64,000 nucleotides of DNA from positions 45,322,015-45,386,014 of the forward strand of contig CM063510.1 in the NCBI GenBank assembly GCA_032207245.1, read 5' to 3'. The position numbers and the translations under genes were made by a program. Position 1 is the stretch's first letter. Each line of letters starts with the position of its first letter. This document shows positions 34,018 to 45,365 of the stretch, piece by piece. A model generated the notes under the pieces. That model ran no database searches. It was not told the origin of the DNA and saw only the letters and a list, made by a program, of their open reading frames with translations. The stretch is from Pardosa pseudoannulata. Taxonomy: Eukaryota > Arthropoda > Arachnida > Araneae > Lycosidae.

Positions 34018-36252
34018 TCAAGAACTTTGTTGTTCACGGTTATTCTGTGACGATAAGTTTGTTGGATCTTTGTCAACGTATCTAATTTCTGCGTTGTGAA
34101 ACAGCTCGTCGAATTCTTGTAGAGTCATTCGGACGTAACCTGGAGGTGGGACGTGGTCTGCTGCAGCATAATATGCGTGGAAGAACTGCTTTTTCGCCTC
34201 CGGATCTTCTTGAATGTCTGTACCACTCACATAAATATACTCTGTTGTATCATGGTATTTTACCTTGCCGTCAACACGATTATCGTCGATTTCTGAAGTT
34301 GGTAAACTTCTCTGATTTTCCTCTGAGTTTTCGGGTGAGAAGTTTTGTTCATAACTATCTTTTTCGTGCTTACCATTAAAGACTTTTTCTGCCGTGGAAA
34401 CATTTCTGTTATCTAGGTGATCATCGTCCAAAACATGCGTCGATTCAGGCGTACTAGCTGTGTAGAAAAGGTACTCTTTTTCCACTGGATACTGTTTTTT
34501 ACTGGGAGTCACGGGTACGTGAATAATTGCCACTTCTCTCTCTACGAGGGATGGGGTTCCCTGTATACTTGCTACTATTCTGGGATTTTTGTAAAGTGTT
34601 TGCATTTTCAGATAATTATTAGGTAACAGTTTTGGAACGGTTTGTAGTGGAGGGATGTGCACTAAAGGCTTTGTTACATGTTGATATGGAAAAAATGGAG
34701 TTGGTACTGGAGCCTTTGGATAGAATGGTTGCAGCAGTTGATTTTTGTACTTTGGCATTTTTGGACCCAGATAGTTCTTAATTTGATTCGCAAGATTATT
34801 GTTAAGAACTACTGGAGAGAGAGCATGCTTGCCGATACCATAAGGCCTACTAGGATACTCCAGGGTAGAATATAAGCTGGGATGTGATGAATATACAGGA
34901 CTCTTTGGAATGGAAGGTAGTGAGTTAAGTTTTAGTGAAAGATCGTTAGTTTGCAAGATGTGAGGTGCATATAAACTTGGGTTTCTGTAATTTTTTGTTT
35001 CAATTGGATTCAGAGGTCGTCTTTTATAGGGATTAATTGGATATACTACTTCATTTCCAGAATGAGAATTTAATACAATTCCATTTATGCCATAGTTCGG
35101 TTGTGCTGCAGGTACATTTTGCTTGCCGTAAGTCGAGAAAGCATTCTGAGTGGTTATGGGATACTCTGAAATACCAGCTGGAGAATCCTTTATAATTGGG
35201 TAGTTCTCAAATTTTGGAGATTGTTGATTCAGATACTTGATAGTACCAAGATTGGCTTCACCTATGACTTTCAAAGTACTAGGGTCTAAGGGTGTAATCT
35301 TCAAGAATGTCTTTTCTCCCAAATTTCTCGCTTGGTTAATGTTTTGCAAGTTTAGCCCTTTGATAGGAATGTCTTTCACAGAAGGAAGAATATAAGGAAC
35401 TTTTTGTTTTGGAATTTCTAGCATGTCCAAAGGTTTTCTGGGGATTTCAAAGTACACTGGTTTATAATCCGGGTTCTTTTGCTTAGGTTCATCGTAGATA
35501 GATTGAGGTGGATAATAGCCGAAGATATTTTTATTCGGTTTGTGTCCATATGAAATCTGTTGTTCTTTTGCATGCTTCTGAACAGGTGGCTTATCGTACG
35601 CTGATTGCGGGGGATAGTAGTCGTGAATATTTTTGTTCGGTTTGTGTCCGTAGGAAATGTGCTGTTCATGTACGGGTTTTTGGATTTGAATATCATCGTA
35701 AGCTGTCTGCGGTGGGTAAAGGTTATAGGTGTCCTTATTAGACTTGTGTCCGTACGTAATGGCATTGTGTCCTTTGTTTGGGGTCTGAACATGGTGTTCG
35801 TCCAAGGCCGGTTGTGATGGGTAGTAAGACTCTTTTTCTCCGAGTGAACTGTGAGGCTCTCTGATAGACTGTCCTCTATATGCCGATTGATAACCTCCAT
35901 GAGCATTTTTATTGGGACCCGAGGGTAAAATGTGGTGTCCTTTGGTATGGTCCCGAGGATCTGAATAGATCTGGGGTCGATGATGTTGTTGTGGTTCAAC
36001 GAATTCCACGTGGTGTTCGAAATGATGTTCCACCTCGTGGATGGGCTTATGTTGGTGGTATGATGGAGGAATACGCTCACCAGCGTATTGATCCTGGTGA
36101 TGTAACTGATCAAGATATTTCCTCCTGGCAGATCCAAAGTGGAAAGGATGGCCTGGAAGTATTGGTTTCCAACCTCCGTAGAGTATTCTTGGTGGAGTTA
36201 GAGATGTCATGACGGAAAAAAGACTCATCAAGATGCACAACTTGAGAGGAAT
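34018..36252 (-). CDS. Secreted Pro/Tyr/His-rich repeat protein, main exon (about 744 aa)
   Basis: A single long minus-strand exon ends in TGA at 34,018-34,020. Its upstream end is an acceptor (T-rich tract then CAG at 36,253-36,255), so the coding exon starts at 36,252 in phase 0 and the initiator Met is on an upstream exon. The first residues IPLKLCILMSLFSVMTSLTP form a signal-peptide core, so it is presumably secreted. The next 80 residues are His-rich (HHFEHHVEFVEPQQHH). About 165 residues into the exon come three tandem 34-residue units built on ISYGHKPNKNI..YYPPQSAYD. The middle is Pro/Tyr/Lys/Asn-rich. The last 70 residues are more globular, with YIYVSGTDIQED and PPPGYVRMTLQEFDELFHNA. 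Composition resembles cuticle or extracellular-matrix proteins of arthropods, but I recognise no named family. CpG is common here, unlike in MED25. Confidence 0.85.
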   Translation of the reverse strand: MPLKLCILMSLFSVMTSLTPPRILYGGWKPILPGHPFHFGSARRKYLDQLHHQDQYAGERIPPSYHQHKPIHEVEHHFEHHVEFVEPQQHHRPQIYSDPRDHTKGHHILPSGPNKNAHGGYQSAYRGQSIREPHSSLGEKESYYPSQPALDEHHVQTPNKGHNAITYGHKSNKDTYNLYPPQTAYDDIQIQKPVHEQHISYGHKPNKNIHDYYPPQSAYDKPPVQKHAKEQQISYGHKPNKNIFGYYPPQSIYDEPKQKNPDYKPVYFEIPRKPLDMLEIPKQKVPYILPSVKDIPIKGLNLQNINQARNLGEKTFLKITPLDPSTLKVIGEANLGTIKYLNQQSPKFENYPIIKDSPAGISEYPITTQNAFSTYGKQNVPAAQPNYGINGIVLNSHSGNEVVYPINPYKRRPLNPIETKNYRNPSLYAPHILQTNDLSLKLNSLPSIPKSPVYSSHPSLYSTLEYPSRPYGIGKHALSPVVLNNNLANQIKNYLGPKMPKYKNQLLQPFYPKAPVPTPFFPYQHVTKPLVHIPPLQTVPKLLPNNYLKMQTLYKNPRIVASIQGTPSLVEREVAIIHVPVTPSKKQYPVEKEYLFYTASTPESTHVLDDDHLDNRNVSTAEKVFNGKHEKDSYEQNFSPENSEENQRSLPTSEIDDNRVDGKVKYHDTTEYIYVSGTDIQEDPEAKKQFFHAYYAAADHVPPPGYVRMTLQEFDELFHNAEIRYVDKDPTNLSSQNNREQQSS

Positions 36253-37258
36253 CTGAAAAAAAAATTGTAACAAATATTTTAGAAATTAAATAAGTACTTT
36301 AATAACATATTAATCAAACTTAAGTCAACAGACCAGGTTCAGAAGCAAAAGTTTTAATTAAACGTTATGAAATTTTAACTCAAATTATTGCAAAATTTAC
36401 AAAATAACGTATATATAAATAATTTATGTATGCATTTCAAGTGATGTTTACTGTAAAGATATAGTAGTATCCCGATATAAATTATACTTTTGAAATAAAT
36501 TGAAGGGATGATTGGAAATAAATGTAAGATTGCAAAATATAGTGTATTAGTTCCTTTACATTTAAATACTATTATATGAATTTGTAATAAATAGAGGACT
36601 TTGGCATTTAGAACTTGGCTATTAAGAATACTTTGTCAAAATATACAATTAGAAAATTAAAATGTTTTTCCAAGAATTTGCAATTTTGAAGTAAAACTAG
36701 CTTTTTTAAATATTTCAGAAACAGGCTTGATTGGAATGTTTTTTTTATAACCATTCATTCAGTTGCATTGTAAAATATTTTTTGATTTATTATGTATAAG
36801 ACTACAGTTAATTTTAGCATTTTCTTTTTCTCCCTTTTTGTATCTATCTATTTGCATACTTATATAAAAACTCTCATAAAATTTCTTTTTCATGAACGCT
36901 ACATATTTTTTAACGAAAACGAGATACCTTAATATGTGTAAGTCCCAAAAATAACAAAGAAAATGTAGTCCAAAAAATTTGCAAAAAATTGCTGAAAAAG
37001 TTTATTTCTGTTCATTTTCCTATTCTTTAGTAACCTTGAGAATTCTATTTTACTTTATCCTTGTATTTCGATTTTGATAAATGTTTTAATTAATGAAAAG
37101 CTTTGAAAAATTAGGAAAGTAGAATTTTTAACGATTAAAAATCGATTTCCCCCCTTGGCTCCCATGTGAAAGCATAAGATCTTATGGTGGAATTTTATAT
37201 CTTTCTTTAACAGTATTTGTAAGTTAGTTGTAAGTTATATTGTCACGAATTTGTGTAA

Positions 37259-37330
37259 TCCCCTATATAATAATAACCTAAGTTATCGGTCCGTCTGCCC
37301 TAGAATTTATGAAGCGTTTGGACCTGGAAT
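37259..37330 (+). mobile_element. Helitron-like 5' terminus
   Basis: TCCCCTATATAATAATAACC, followed by a TTATCGGTCCGTCTG stretch, preceded by A, resembles the TC-initiated 5' ends of arthropod Helitrons (TC..CTATATAATAA..GTCTGTCTG). No matching 3' end lies close by. A family-compatible 3' end occurs at 56.4 kb but need not belong to the same copy. Confidence 0.4.
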
Positions 37331-38997
37331 GAATAGAGGCATCCACGTTGGATTCTTGACGAGTTAGGGCTAGCAAAATTTGAATCGAGTAAAGTTTATC
37401 TTCTCCTAAACTATCGATCAGATTCTAAAATAAATTGGCATAAATATGCTTCATATCACAAAGAAAAATACTGTCTTTAAAACGTTCGAAATCCACCCCT
37501 TCCGCCCTTTTCGAGCGTTTTTTATTTTTAATTCAGTTGCATTTTCTTAAACCAAAACATTTGTCATAGGTTTTATTATTTAGAACTGGATTTTTTTTTC
37601 AAATTTCAATACAGTAGAAAATAAATAAGCACATTTTCAATAATTATAAGCTCGACATATTTTTTTTTTTAACATTTCATAGCTGACATACCTTAAATGT
37701 ATTATGTAAAGTCTTTATTTAAATAGGTTCAGATATTTCAAACTTCTTTTTTTTTCTTTTTGTATTTAAAACATTAATACAAAAAAATCAGTAGGTAAAG
37801 GCTTGAAAAAATAGATTTCATTCAAGTGTTGCAGACTTTAAATTTAATTTAATTTCATAAAACACGGCTATTTTTCATATATAATAAATAGGTTCATTAG
37901 ATTATTTAATCCACATTGAATTTACAGCCTATTGCTGTTTCATTGAATGTAGGTTTGCTGTACACTTTTTCTATTTCCTTTTTACGTACTACTGAAGAAT
38001 AGAGTGCTCCTTGGCAAATTTGGTGTATTTATTGGCGATGTTTACTAAAACACAAAGGTATTTTATCCGAACATTGTAGCCCTTGCTATTTGGGAGACTT
38101 TAATTGATGTAGATTGCGCCATTGTAATAGAATTATATATATATTTTCTTGATTAACCAAAACTACTGATAAAGCGGGCATTTATATTTATGGAAAATTA
38201 ATCCCTCAACAGATTACAAAGCCAACAGCTCCAAATTATTAGAAAGTAGCCATGGTGATTCTTTAATTGTTCATTACACCTAATATTTTTAAGCATCAAG
38301 CGCATTTAATATATAAAATATTGGTTCCACAAGGAGAGATGGATACAAATATAATATAAATTAAAATATAGATACAAATTGTTTGGACACGGTGAGATCA
38401 AAAGAAAATGTTAGGCTACCATGCTCAGGGCTTTGTCACCAAGTTGGCTGGGGCACCCTGTTCTTCAGTCAAGTCCTTACTTATTCTTTTACAATAACTA
38501 TTCTGTAATATAACTGAAGTTGAGGCTAAATAGATCGTCATTCAACATTTTTGCCATTGGTGACCAAAACATTAGCAAAATAGTGATATAATATACACGG
38601 GAATGTAAAATAATCACAAAAATAACAAAATTTGTAAGAGTGAAAAATAAAATTTTTAAAAGTTTAAAATTTAGAAGAAATTTGAAAGATTAAAACAAAT
38701 TTATAACGAGTCATACATGTGAAATAAATCTCTACAAAATAAGAAAAAAGCGACAAAATTGCAAAACAAGCCAATAAGAACCTACACTGCATCTGCACCT
38801 TTAAATCTATGGATATTATCTCTATACGTAAAATAGTGTCCGTTTGTGTGTGTTTTGTTTATATAAATGCATACGGTTTGCTGAATTTTCCAAATTCTTT
38901 GATATCCTCAAATGTTCAATGCCTAAATTAAAAGTTCTTCCTCTCAATCTATCACGTGGAATGACATCTATGCAAGTAAAATTAAAATGTAACAACT

Positions 38998-39023
38998 TTT
39001 TTTTTTTTTTTTTTTTTTTTTTT
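38998..39023. repeat. T26 homopolymer
   Basis: 26 consecutive T. It could be the poly(A) tail of a minus-strand retroposon, but no body was identified beside it. Confidence 0.9.
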
Positions 39024-39639
39024 ACGATTTATCAAAAATTACCAAAATTTGTCAAGATATTGCCTAATTGACAATTCTTTTGGCCACTTACATCCTCTCG
39101 AAATTGGCGAAATTTCTGACTTTCTAGAATGCTCTCGAGGCTTATTGTTCTTGTTAGGTAGCCAGATTACAAAAACAGGAAGCTCGTTCATTATAATTCA
39201 ACGTTAAGGTATCCGCATACGTTAAAAACGTTTTTTTCATTTTTTGCCAGAATTCATATTTTTTTATTTTTCTGTTGTAAAATTTCAACTTTTGGGCTTC
39301 TAAATCTGTGTTTATTTTGTCTCTATGTCATTTTAAAGAACAGTTATAGCTATTTAAACATCAATGATAGCTGTCAAAATAAACCGGAAGTTGGGAATTC
39401 GAAGCGTTTTAAAGAGCATTTTTTGTACAAAACTTTTAAAATTTACATTAAGATTAGTTTAACATTTTTCTGGTATTTCTAATGATTGGAAACTTGGTAA
39501 TTAGAAAGTTTTGAGGCATGAAAGTGAAAACAAATTGAGTATCACATGCTTTTATCTCACCCCTGTACGCTTGGTTTGTTTTCATAGTTTTACATCTTGT
39601 TAATCGTTATTTAATCTTGCATTTTGAAGAAAAATTGGC

Positions 39640-41059
39640 CTACTGCAACAGAAGACAAAAATCTCTAAATAAAAAAAGGACAAAAATGAGAACATTTGCT
39701 CTTGAAATCATCTTTGTTCAGGATGCAGTATGGGATCTGTCGGAGCATACAGATTATTTGAAAGCTCCCTTGATCTCAGAAAGTTGGAATATTTGGAATT
39801 TTATGGCAACGAAGATTCACAGGGTCATTTGGCTGTAAAATTATGGCAAGAACAGTGTCAAAAAGTTTGAATACATTGCACATATTCAAAAGCGAGTGGG
39901 CAGCTGACTTCCCAAAATCAAAAGTAAACAAAAAGGGTACAGATGCATTATAGACGCCGTGTGTTTTTTCACCAAACTTGGCAATTTTTGGCGGTTTTAT
40001 GGGGCGATAAGTGGGCTGGTGTGATAATTATTAAATTTATTTTGCATTTCTTTTATTATACGGAGGGGACCCCCCGTATAATATTAGTGCTTATTATGAT
40101 ATATATTATTAAATGATATATATTGTGTTTATTCTGTGTTGATATATACCATAAATATTACTAATCTGTTATTCAGTTTTTAAATAACGTAAAAATGATA
40201 GTTATTATGTTAATTTTATTTTAATAATGCTATAAATTGTGAATTGTTCTATAAATTGTGTTATAATAATGCTATAAATTGTGAAAAACTCTTACCGCAG
40301 CCATGTTTTTATACTTGGCGATTTTTCAAACACACGTTATCACGCGTTAGTCGCCAAAAAAAAGCATGGCAGACGGGGCCGGCGTCTATAATGCATCTGT
40401 TCCACAAAAAGTTTAGGTGGAAAAGGGAAACTCACAGATGCGATGATAGATAAAATTCAAAACTATTATGGCATTGCAATTCGAAGTATTGTGAATGATT
40501 TAGAAGGCATGCAGAGTGCTGTAATTGCAGCTTTTTATCCACTGCACATCCAGCAAACTAAATCCAGTGCATCGCCAGTGCCACGTTGATTCATCCAGCC
40601 TGTGTGTTTACCAGAGAGCTAAAGCCACTGGTAAAACTTATTTAAAAAAGAATACAGGATTGCCTTCAGAAATGGAAAATATTAAAAATCCAACATATAT
40701 AAAACTCTGTGATCAAGAGCTTTTTTAAAAAAAGTCTGCATGGTTAGACACAAAATGCCAACGAATCTTTCACGGATGCTTGTGGCCAATACTGCCAAAA
40801 GAAAATTTTATTGAATTAGATATATTTAAATTAGGGGCATATATAGCTACAACAAATTTTAATGAAGGTTTAGGTGGCTTTTGGGTATTATACATTAAAT
40901 GCTTTTAAAAGCACAGACAAATCACATATTGTCGATGCAAAAAGACATTCTCCGCCTGATGTTAGAAGTGCCAGAAAGAAAATTAGAACCCAAAGAAAGA
41001 AAAAATATGCCAAAGTTGAAAAATGTGAAGATGTGACATATAATTGTGGGGAATTTTAA
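39640..41059 (+). pseudogene. Mutator-like transposase remnant, disrupted
   Basis: Translation in shifting frames recovers the ordered blocks of the Mutator-like transposase domain common in arthropod genomes: MGSVGAYRLFESSLDLRKLE with YLEFYGNEDS; KKFEYIAHIQKRVGS; then, after the nested insertion, SLGGKGKLTDAMIDKIQNYY with GIAIRS and LEGMQSAVIAA; NPTYIKLCDQELF; FIELDIFKLGAYIATTNFNE; and a basic tail ending YNCGEF at 41,057. Several in-frame stops and at least three frameshifts, plus the nested element, make it non-functional. The family call rests on remembered homologues. Confidence 0.8.
39936..40403. mobile_element. Nested 468-bp TIR element with 8-bp target duplication
   Basis: 24-bp terminal inverted repeats (39,936-39,959 and 40,380-40,403; GG(T/A)ACAGATGCATTATAG then ACGCCG) match at 23 of 24 positions. 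They are flanked by direct repeats ACAAAAAG at 39,928-39,935 and 40,404-40,411. The insertion splits the MULE coding sequence between HIQKRVGS and LGGKGKLTD, which independently proves it is an insert. No transposase inside. An 8-bp duplication fits hAT-like or related superfamilies, but the TIR is not one I recognise. The interior holds a perfect copy of neither neighbour. Confidence 0.85.
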
Positions 41060-41607
41060 TATTTAAAATTGTTTTGATAAACTTCAAATGCATTTTCCTC
41101 TGAAATTTGTTTTTAATAAAATGTTGAAACTCGAAATGTGATTTTTCAAAAAGTTTTTAAAATATTTTGTTTAAAATTATTATGAATATTTTTGATAGTA
41201 TTTACTAGTGAATGACCTAAAATCTTTAAATTTGGATAATTTTTAATGGTGTTACACTCATATTTAGCTATAAAGGTAATGAAAATTCGTTAAAAATTCA
41301 ATGTATTTTTTTTAGCAAATGTAAATAAAGCAAAGCTTTTAGGTGATTCACTAGTCCAGTGTATGAGAAATGTGTTGCATCAAAAAATATTGAATTAATT
41401 TTATTAAAAAATTAGATCTTTTGATAAAACCGATTTTTTTACTAAATTTTCTTTATTTATTACAAATTTTATAAAAACTTCTCCAGATATACATTTTTTA
41501 AGAGTAATTCACTACGATAATATGAAAAGTAAGTCTACAAATGTTAAAACATGAACTAGTTAATCATTTAAAGAAAAAAGTACTCCGAAGGTAGTCGGAT
41601 ACCTTAA

Positions 41608-42369
41608 ATAATCGTGTTTCTCTATTCTTAAACTTCATATTCTCTAATTTATTGTTGGGTTATAAACTCCCGAGTCTATATTTATCTATCCTTTCTCACC
41701 GTTTAGTTGTAAATTTTCTTGTTCGTTGCCATTTTATGCTCAATGTAAGAAATCTCAGAAATAATTTACAATATTTATTCAAAGAACCGAATTTTTTGTT
41801 TGTAGGAAATACATTACAATATGTTTGAAATTTTTTTCCAGAGGATTTGAGATACTAACGGGTTGAAAAAATGGTTTTGTTATTTTAAATAATATATATT
41901 TTTAACCAGAAATTATTTCCAAAGAAAAAAAGGAAATTTACGTATTCACTAGATAGCGTTTGATCTATTCGAATTAAGAACTTAAATTTATATCAAAGTA
42001 AAGTTCGACATCTTTTATGTTATGTACACTTAAAACTTTAAAGGTAGCTAAAATTTTAAAATAAAAAGAAACCTATATGAAATTGAATATTAAAAAAATG
42101 GTTAGCATTTATGCTATACTATAACATATATTGCTCATATAAATGTAATTGAAGTTTAGGGAAGAAATAAGATACTTATCTTAAATTTGATAGATATATT
42201 TAGTTTCTAATATATCTACTTCAAAAATTATTTTGTGAGTACGTAAATTTCAGTTTTCCAGTTGGTGTTTATATTTTATAATTGCTTAAAAAACATATTT
42301 TGTGAAATGATAAGACTGACATTTTTCTTTAAATTGAGTTTATTAAAGGTCTAGTAAAATTTTTTAATC
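41608..42369. other. No recognised feature
   Basis: AT-rich sequence without open frames, repeats or family resemblance that I can name. Confidence 0.6.
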
Positions 42370-43088
42370 TTAACCCATTAATGTCCGGATATTCCTGATA
42401 ACTATATATGGGTAAATATCTAACATAGAAGCTATTATAGACACCTAGAAGTAGAACAAAATATGAAATTTAAACATCTTTAAATATGACATCGAGTCAT
42501 CATTAGTGAGGAGGTGTCATTTTAAAGCATCATAAGATGTCATTAAAAAAATAGGCAAAGTGAAAACCAAATTTATAGCTTCGGGATAGATTTCATAGAA
42601 GCTTTGTACCAAATATCCACAGTCCTAATTTCTACCACATCTTTCTGTTTTCTGCAATTTTGTCATTATTCTTTATCCTTATGTGCACATGTTGAGCACA
42701 ACACCAAATTTCGTGAGATAATGATGCCAGCTGTGAGAGAATAGTCGTATGTTGACGCCAACACGATAATGGAAATTAACGGGCAACATAAGAGATTTAT
42801 ATGCTATCATATATGAGCAATAAAGTACTGTAAAGGGATGATTTATTACAAATATGGTCATTCGCCATGATTTCGTCCGGTGTACGTTCAGAAACAGGAA
42901 GTTCTTATTCTAAGCTTGAAAATTATAAAATGTCGATTATAGATATTGTATTTGAAAACTTGGGAGATAATTCATAAAATTAATATATATTTTCATTAAA
43001 AAGAAAGAATCGTTTAAAAAAACATAAAAATTCTACTAACCATTTTTTGACTGTCCTCAAATAAGGACGCTGGGCGTTAATGGGTTAA
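42370..43088. mobile_element. piggyBac-like MITE (TTAA-flanked)
   Basis: TTAACCCATTAATGTCC at 42,370 faces GGGCGTTAATGGGTTAA ending at 43,088: TTAA duplications plus inverted CCCATTAA(T/C)G(T/C)CC ends. TTAA targeting and CCC-starting termini are typical of piggyBac. 719 bp including both TTAA, no coding sequence. A short hairpin GTCCTCAAATAAGGAC sits just inside the right end. A 228-bp piece of its interior (42,564-42,791) is repeated inverted at 43,480-43,707. Confidence 0.7.
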
Positions 43089-43214
43089 ACGAACACTTTT
43101 TTTTAAATGCCTATTATTGAAAAAGGTTGATCTGGAAAGTTCAAGAGAAAATTCGGGATTTAAATTCAATTCAAAGAAATAAATTTTAATCTTGCTCCTG
43201 TCGGTAAAAAATTC

Positions 43215-43405
43215 CATAGAATGAGTAGTGAGCTTTTCTTTGGTACCGAATTTCGGGGGTTAGAATCACACTGCTGCATGCGTGTTCGTAGCCATTTGGA
43301 ATCGGCTTTTAGAATTAGGTCCCGGTCTCATTAGCCACCGTGTAGCAAAAGTAGACCATTGCATACCAAACCCCACAAAACCAAACCATGGTGTAGAGAA
43401 CGATT
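43215..43405 (+). repeat. tRNA-derived SINE, degenerate head
   Basis: CTTTGGTACCGAATTTCGGG then a B-box-like GGTTAGAATCA, followed by the body phrases TTCGTAGCCATTTGGAAT, TTAGGTCCCGGTCTCATTAG and GTAGCAAAAGTAGACCAT, then CAAACC-type tail. The same body occurs at 58.33, 58.59 and 63.64 kb. Confidence 0.7.
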
Positions 43406-43479
43406 TAAAATTTGACTCCATATTAAGCTGTTGCGTTTTAGATATTCAGGGAAACCGACTCCCCCCAAATGAACTCCAT

Positions 43480-43707
43480 TTATGTTGCCCGTTAATTTCC
43501 ATTATCGTGTTGGCGTCAACATACGACTATTCTCTCACAGCTGGCATCATTATCTCACGAATTTTGGTGTTGTGCTCAACATGTGCACATAAGGATAAAG
43601 AATAATGACAAAATTGCAGAAAACAGAAAGATGTGGTAGAAATTAGGACTGTGGATATTTGGTACAAAGCTTCTATGAAATCTATCCCGAAGCTATAAAT
43701 TTGGTTT
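43480..43707 (-). repeat. 228-bp inverted copy of MITE interior
   Basis: Reverse complement of 42,564-42,791 with a single mismatch by eye (CAAATTTCG versus CAAAATTCG). Arms are separated by 688 bases. Flanks share no further similarity, so only an internal part of the MITE was copied. Confidence 0.9.
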
Positions 43708-44415
43708 CCCTGTGATACTTCTATATTATTCTTAAACCTTGTGGTAAATCACCAAGACTGGTTTCTGAAATCGGAAAAAGTTGGAGTTTATTTATATTAC
43801 TGGTGTAATGTAATCTAAAAACTAATTTGAATTTTGAATTAAATATAACCTTCATTTTGAAACCTTAATTACTCAGACCGAGATTGGGTGTGAAGTGGGT
43901 GGTCATAAATAAAATAAATAAAGAAGGAAAAAGTGAATTCTAGCATTAAAAAATAGAAACATGCCTTAAAAATTATGATTTTAAATAGTACACAGATTGA
44001 TAGAGAAATATAATTAAATTTTCTAACAGGTTCATTTTGGATATCTTTATCTATAAACACCAGTTTTAATCCTATGTATTTATATAACATATACATACAT
44101 TTATTTATGTACACACAAAGGTAATATTTCGTGTTCTTTTTTTCCATGTTTTAATTCCGTTTTCACTTTTGCTATCAACGATTTTAGAATCGTGTAACTG
44201 GGACTGACCGGATCTGTTTACGCGTCTTTTCATAATAACAGGTTGAAGGGGTGTCGGTAATGCAGCCAGGTGTCATTGACTTCCGAATATGATTCTGCAT
44301 CTCTCCTTCCTGGATTAATGGCCTTCAGCCAAGGGTCGTATGACCTAACTGGCATTTTTAAAGAAGTATTTCTTTAAGTGTCTACCTATGATCCGAAATA
44401 CAGGTTCTATGAAAC

Positions 44416-44418
<3 letters not shown>
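43708..44418. other. No gene seen
   Basis: AT-rich flank, then a GC-richer block at about 44,190-44,360 (CTTCCTGGATTAATGGCC, AGCCAAGGGTCGTATGACC) that looks like a fragment of an interspersed repeat, family unknown. A (TA)n microsatellite runs from about 44,419 to 44,467. Confidence 0.5.
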
Positions 44419-44470
<52 letters not shown>

Positions 44471-44535
44471 CTCAAATAGAATGTTTTCACCTAGGTCCGA
44501 AAGTGTTGTGTTGTGTGTATATGTATATATATATA

Positions 44536-44725
44536 CATAGGATCGGGTCTAGTAAGTATGAGGTCCGTGCATGGAAGGCAGGTAACAAAATTTTTAAGGA
44601 CGCTAATAGAATATCTACTAGGTATGCGAATTGATAGGGGGAGCCCAAATAATACCTTGCACTCAGTAATAGGGAGCGGCCAAATGTTATCTGGCACTCA
44701 CGCGGCTAAGAGCCCAAGACCGGCC

Positions 44726-44728
<3 letters not shown>
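44536..44728. mobile_element. hAT-like MITE candidate
   Basis: The right end read on the minus strand, CAGGGCCGGTCTTGGGCTC from 44,728, resembles hAT-type termini (CAGGGCCGG..). The left end CATAGGATCGGGTCTAG is only loosely similar. The insert sits between TATATATA tracts, which hides any 8-bp duplication. Short reading frames inside have no family match. Confidence 0.4.
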
Positions 44729-44766
<38 letters not shown>

Positions 44767-45284
44767 ATATGTCAAAATTATTACACTTAGAATATCTCTC
44801 TAAAATTCTCCTCTTTCCCTTCTCATTCTTTTATATCTATTTTACCATCCGTCTATCTTATTTAAAGGAGTGTACGCTGACTTAAAATACTTTTTAGCAG
44901 TCTCCCTAAGCTAACTCTGAAGAAATGCTAATTTTCTGTCCGCTCGCAACATTTTCCCCCTGTCTCAGCAAAATGGTTCCCTTTTCCAATGATCTAAGTG
45001 CCTTTCTGATGGTTACATTCGCTGATTAAACTGCTCTATCTTGGGAATATTCTCCGCTTTAACTCGCTGTGGGCCCAACTTTGTAATAGAAAAGGTGTTT
45101 TCATGTATCATTCAATGCTCTGCTCTTGACGGAGAACTATGTCTTTTCTTAGTCTTTAAATAAAGTAAAGTTCCACTATGGACTAGCTATTTTCCTGTGA
45201 TGGAGCCACGATTGCTTATTAATTAGGATTCTCATTTCCCAATAAGACTGGGCAATTAAAAATAATAGCGGCTAACACGGCGGA

Positions 45285-45365
45285 TATTGAACTGCTTGAG
45301 CCTCGAACTTGCAACCCTCCAGGTATGAAATCGATGGTTTTGCTGACTGAGCTGCAGCAACTCAT
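45285..45365 (-). repeat. tRNA-like SINE head
   Basis: The minus strand reads GCTGCAGCTCAGTCAGC, then GATTTCATACC, then GGTTGCAAGTTCGAGGC: an A-box-like, an anticodon-region-like and a B-box-like segment in tRNA spacing. A complete cloverleaf with a matching acceptor stem is not evident, so I call a SINE head rather than a gene. Confidence 0.45.

Larger units (their letters stand above)
36253..39204. other. Upstream intron or flank of the secreted-protein gene
   Basis: Contains the acceptor and T-tract at 36,253-36,263, a Helitron-like 5' end near 37,259 and a T26 run at 38,998-39,023. I looked for a minus-strand exon with ATG and a GT donor in phase 0 and found none convincing within this stretch. 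Confidence 0.6.
39205..41607 (+). mobile_element. Degenerate Mutator-like (MULE) DNA transposon
   Basis: The ends share TTAAGGTATCCG at 39,204-39,215 and its reverse complement at 41,596-41,607, with further partial matches inward. A Mutator-like transposase remnant lies between in + orientation. The outer TTAA at both ends could be part of the inverted repeat or a TTAA target duplication; I cannot decide. The element is about 2.4 kb including a nested 468-bp insertion. No 9-bp duplication typical of MULEs was found. Confidence 0.7.

Noticed and set aside
35418..36137. 239-codon frame overlapping the secreted-protein exon
   Set aside because: Shadow of the 34,018-36,252 exon in another frame; the exon frame has signal peptide and ordered repeats.
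39204..39209. piggyBac identity for the 2.4-kb element because of TTAA ends
   Set aside because: The encoded protein blocks are Mutator-like; TTAA may simply be the end of the inverted repeat.
40283..40305. Minus-strand ATGGCTGCG followed by GTAAGAG as first exon of the secreted-protein gene
   Set aside because: The phase fits and would complete a signal peptide, but the site lies inside the nested 468-bp transposable element and about 4 kb away. One of several chance fits possible; not called.
45285..45365. Functional tRNA gene on the minus strand
   Set aside because: A and B box-like segments exist but I could not form a matching acceptor stem; better explained as a SINE head.
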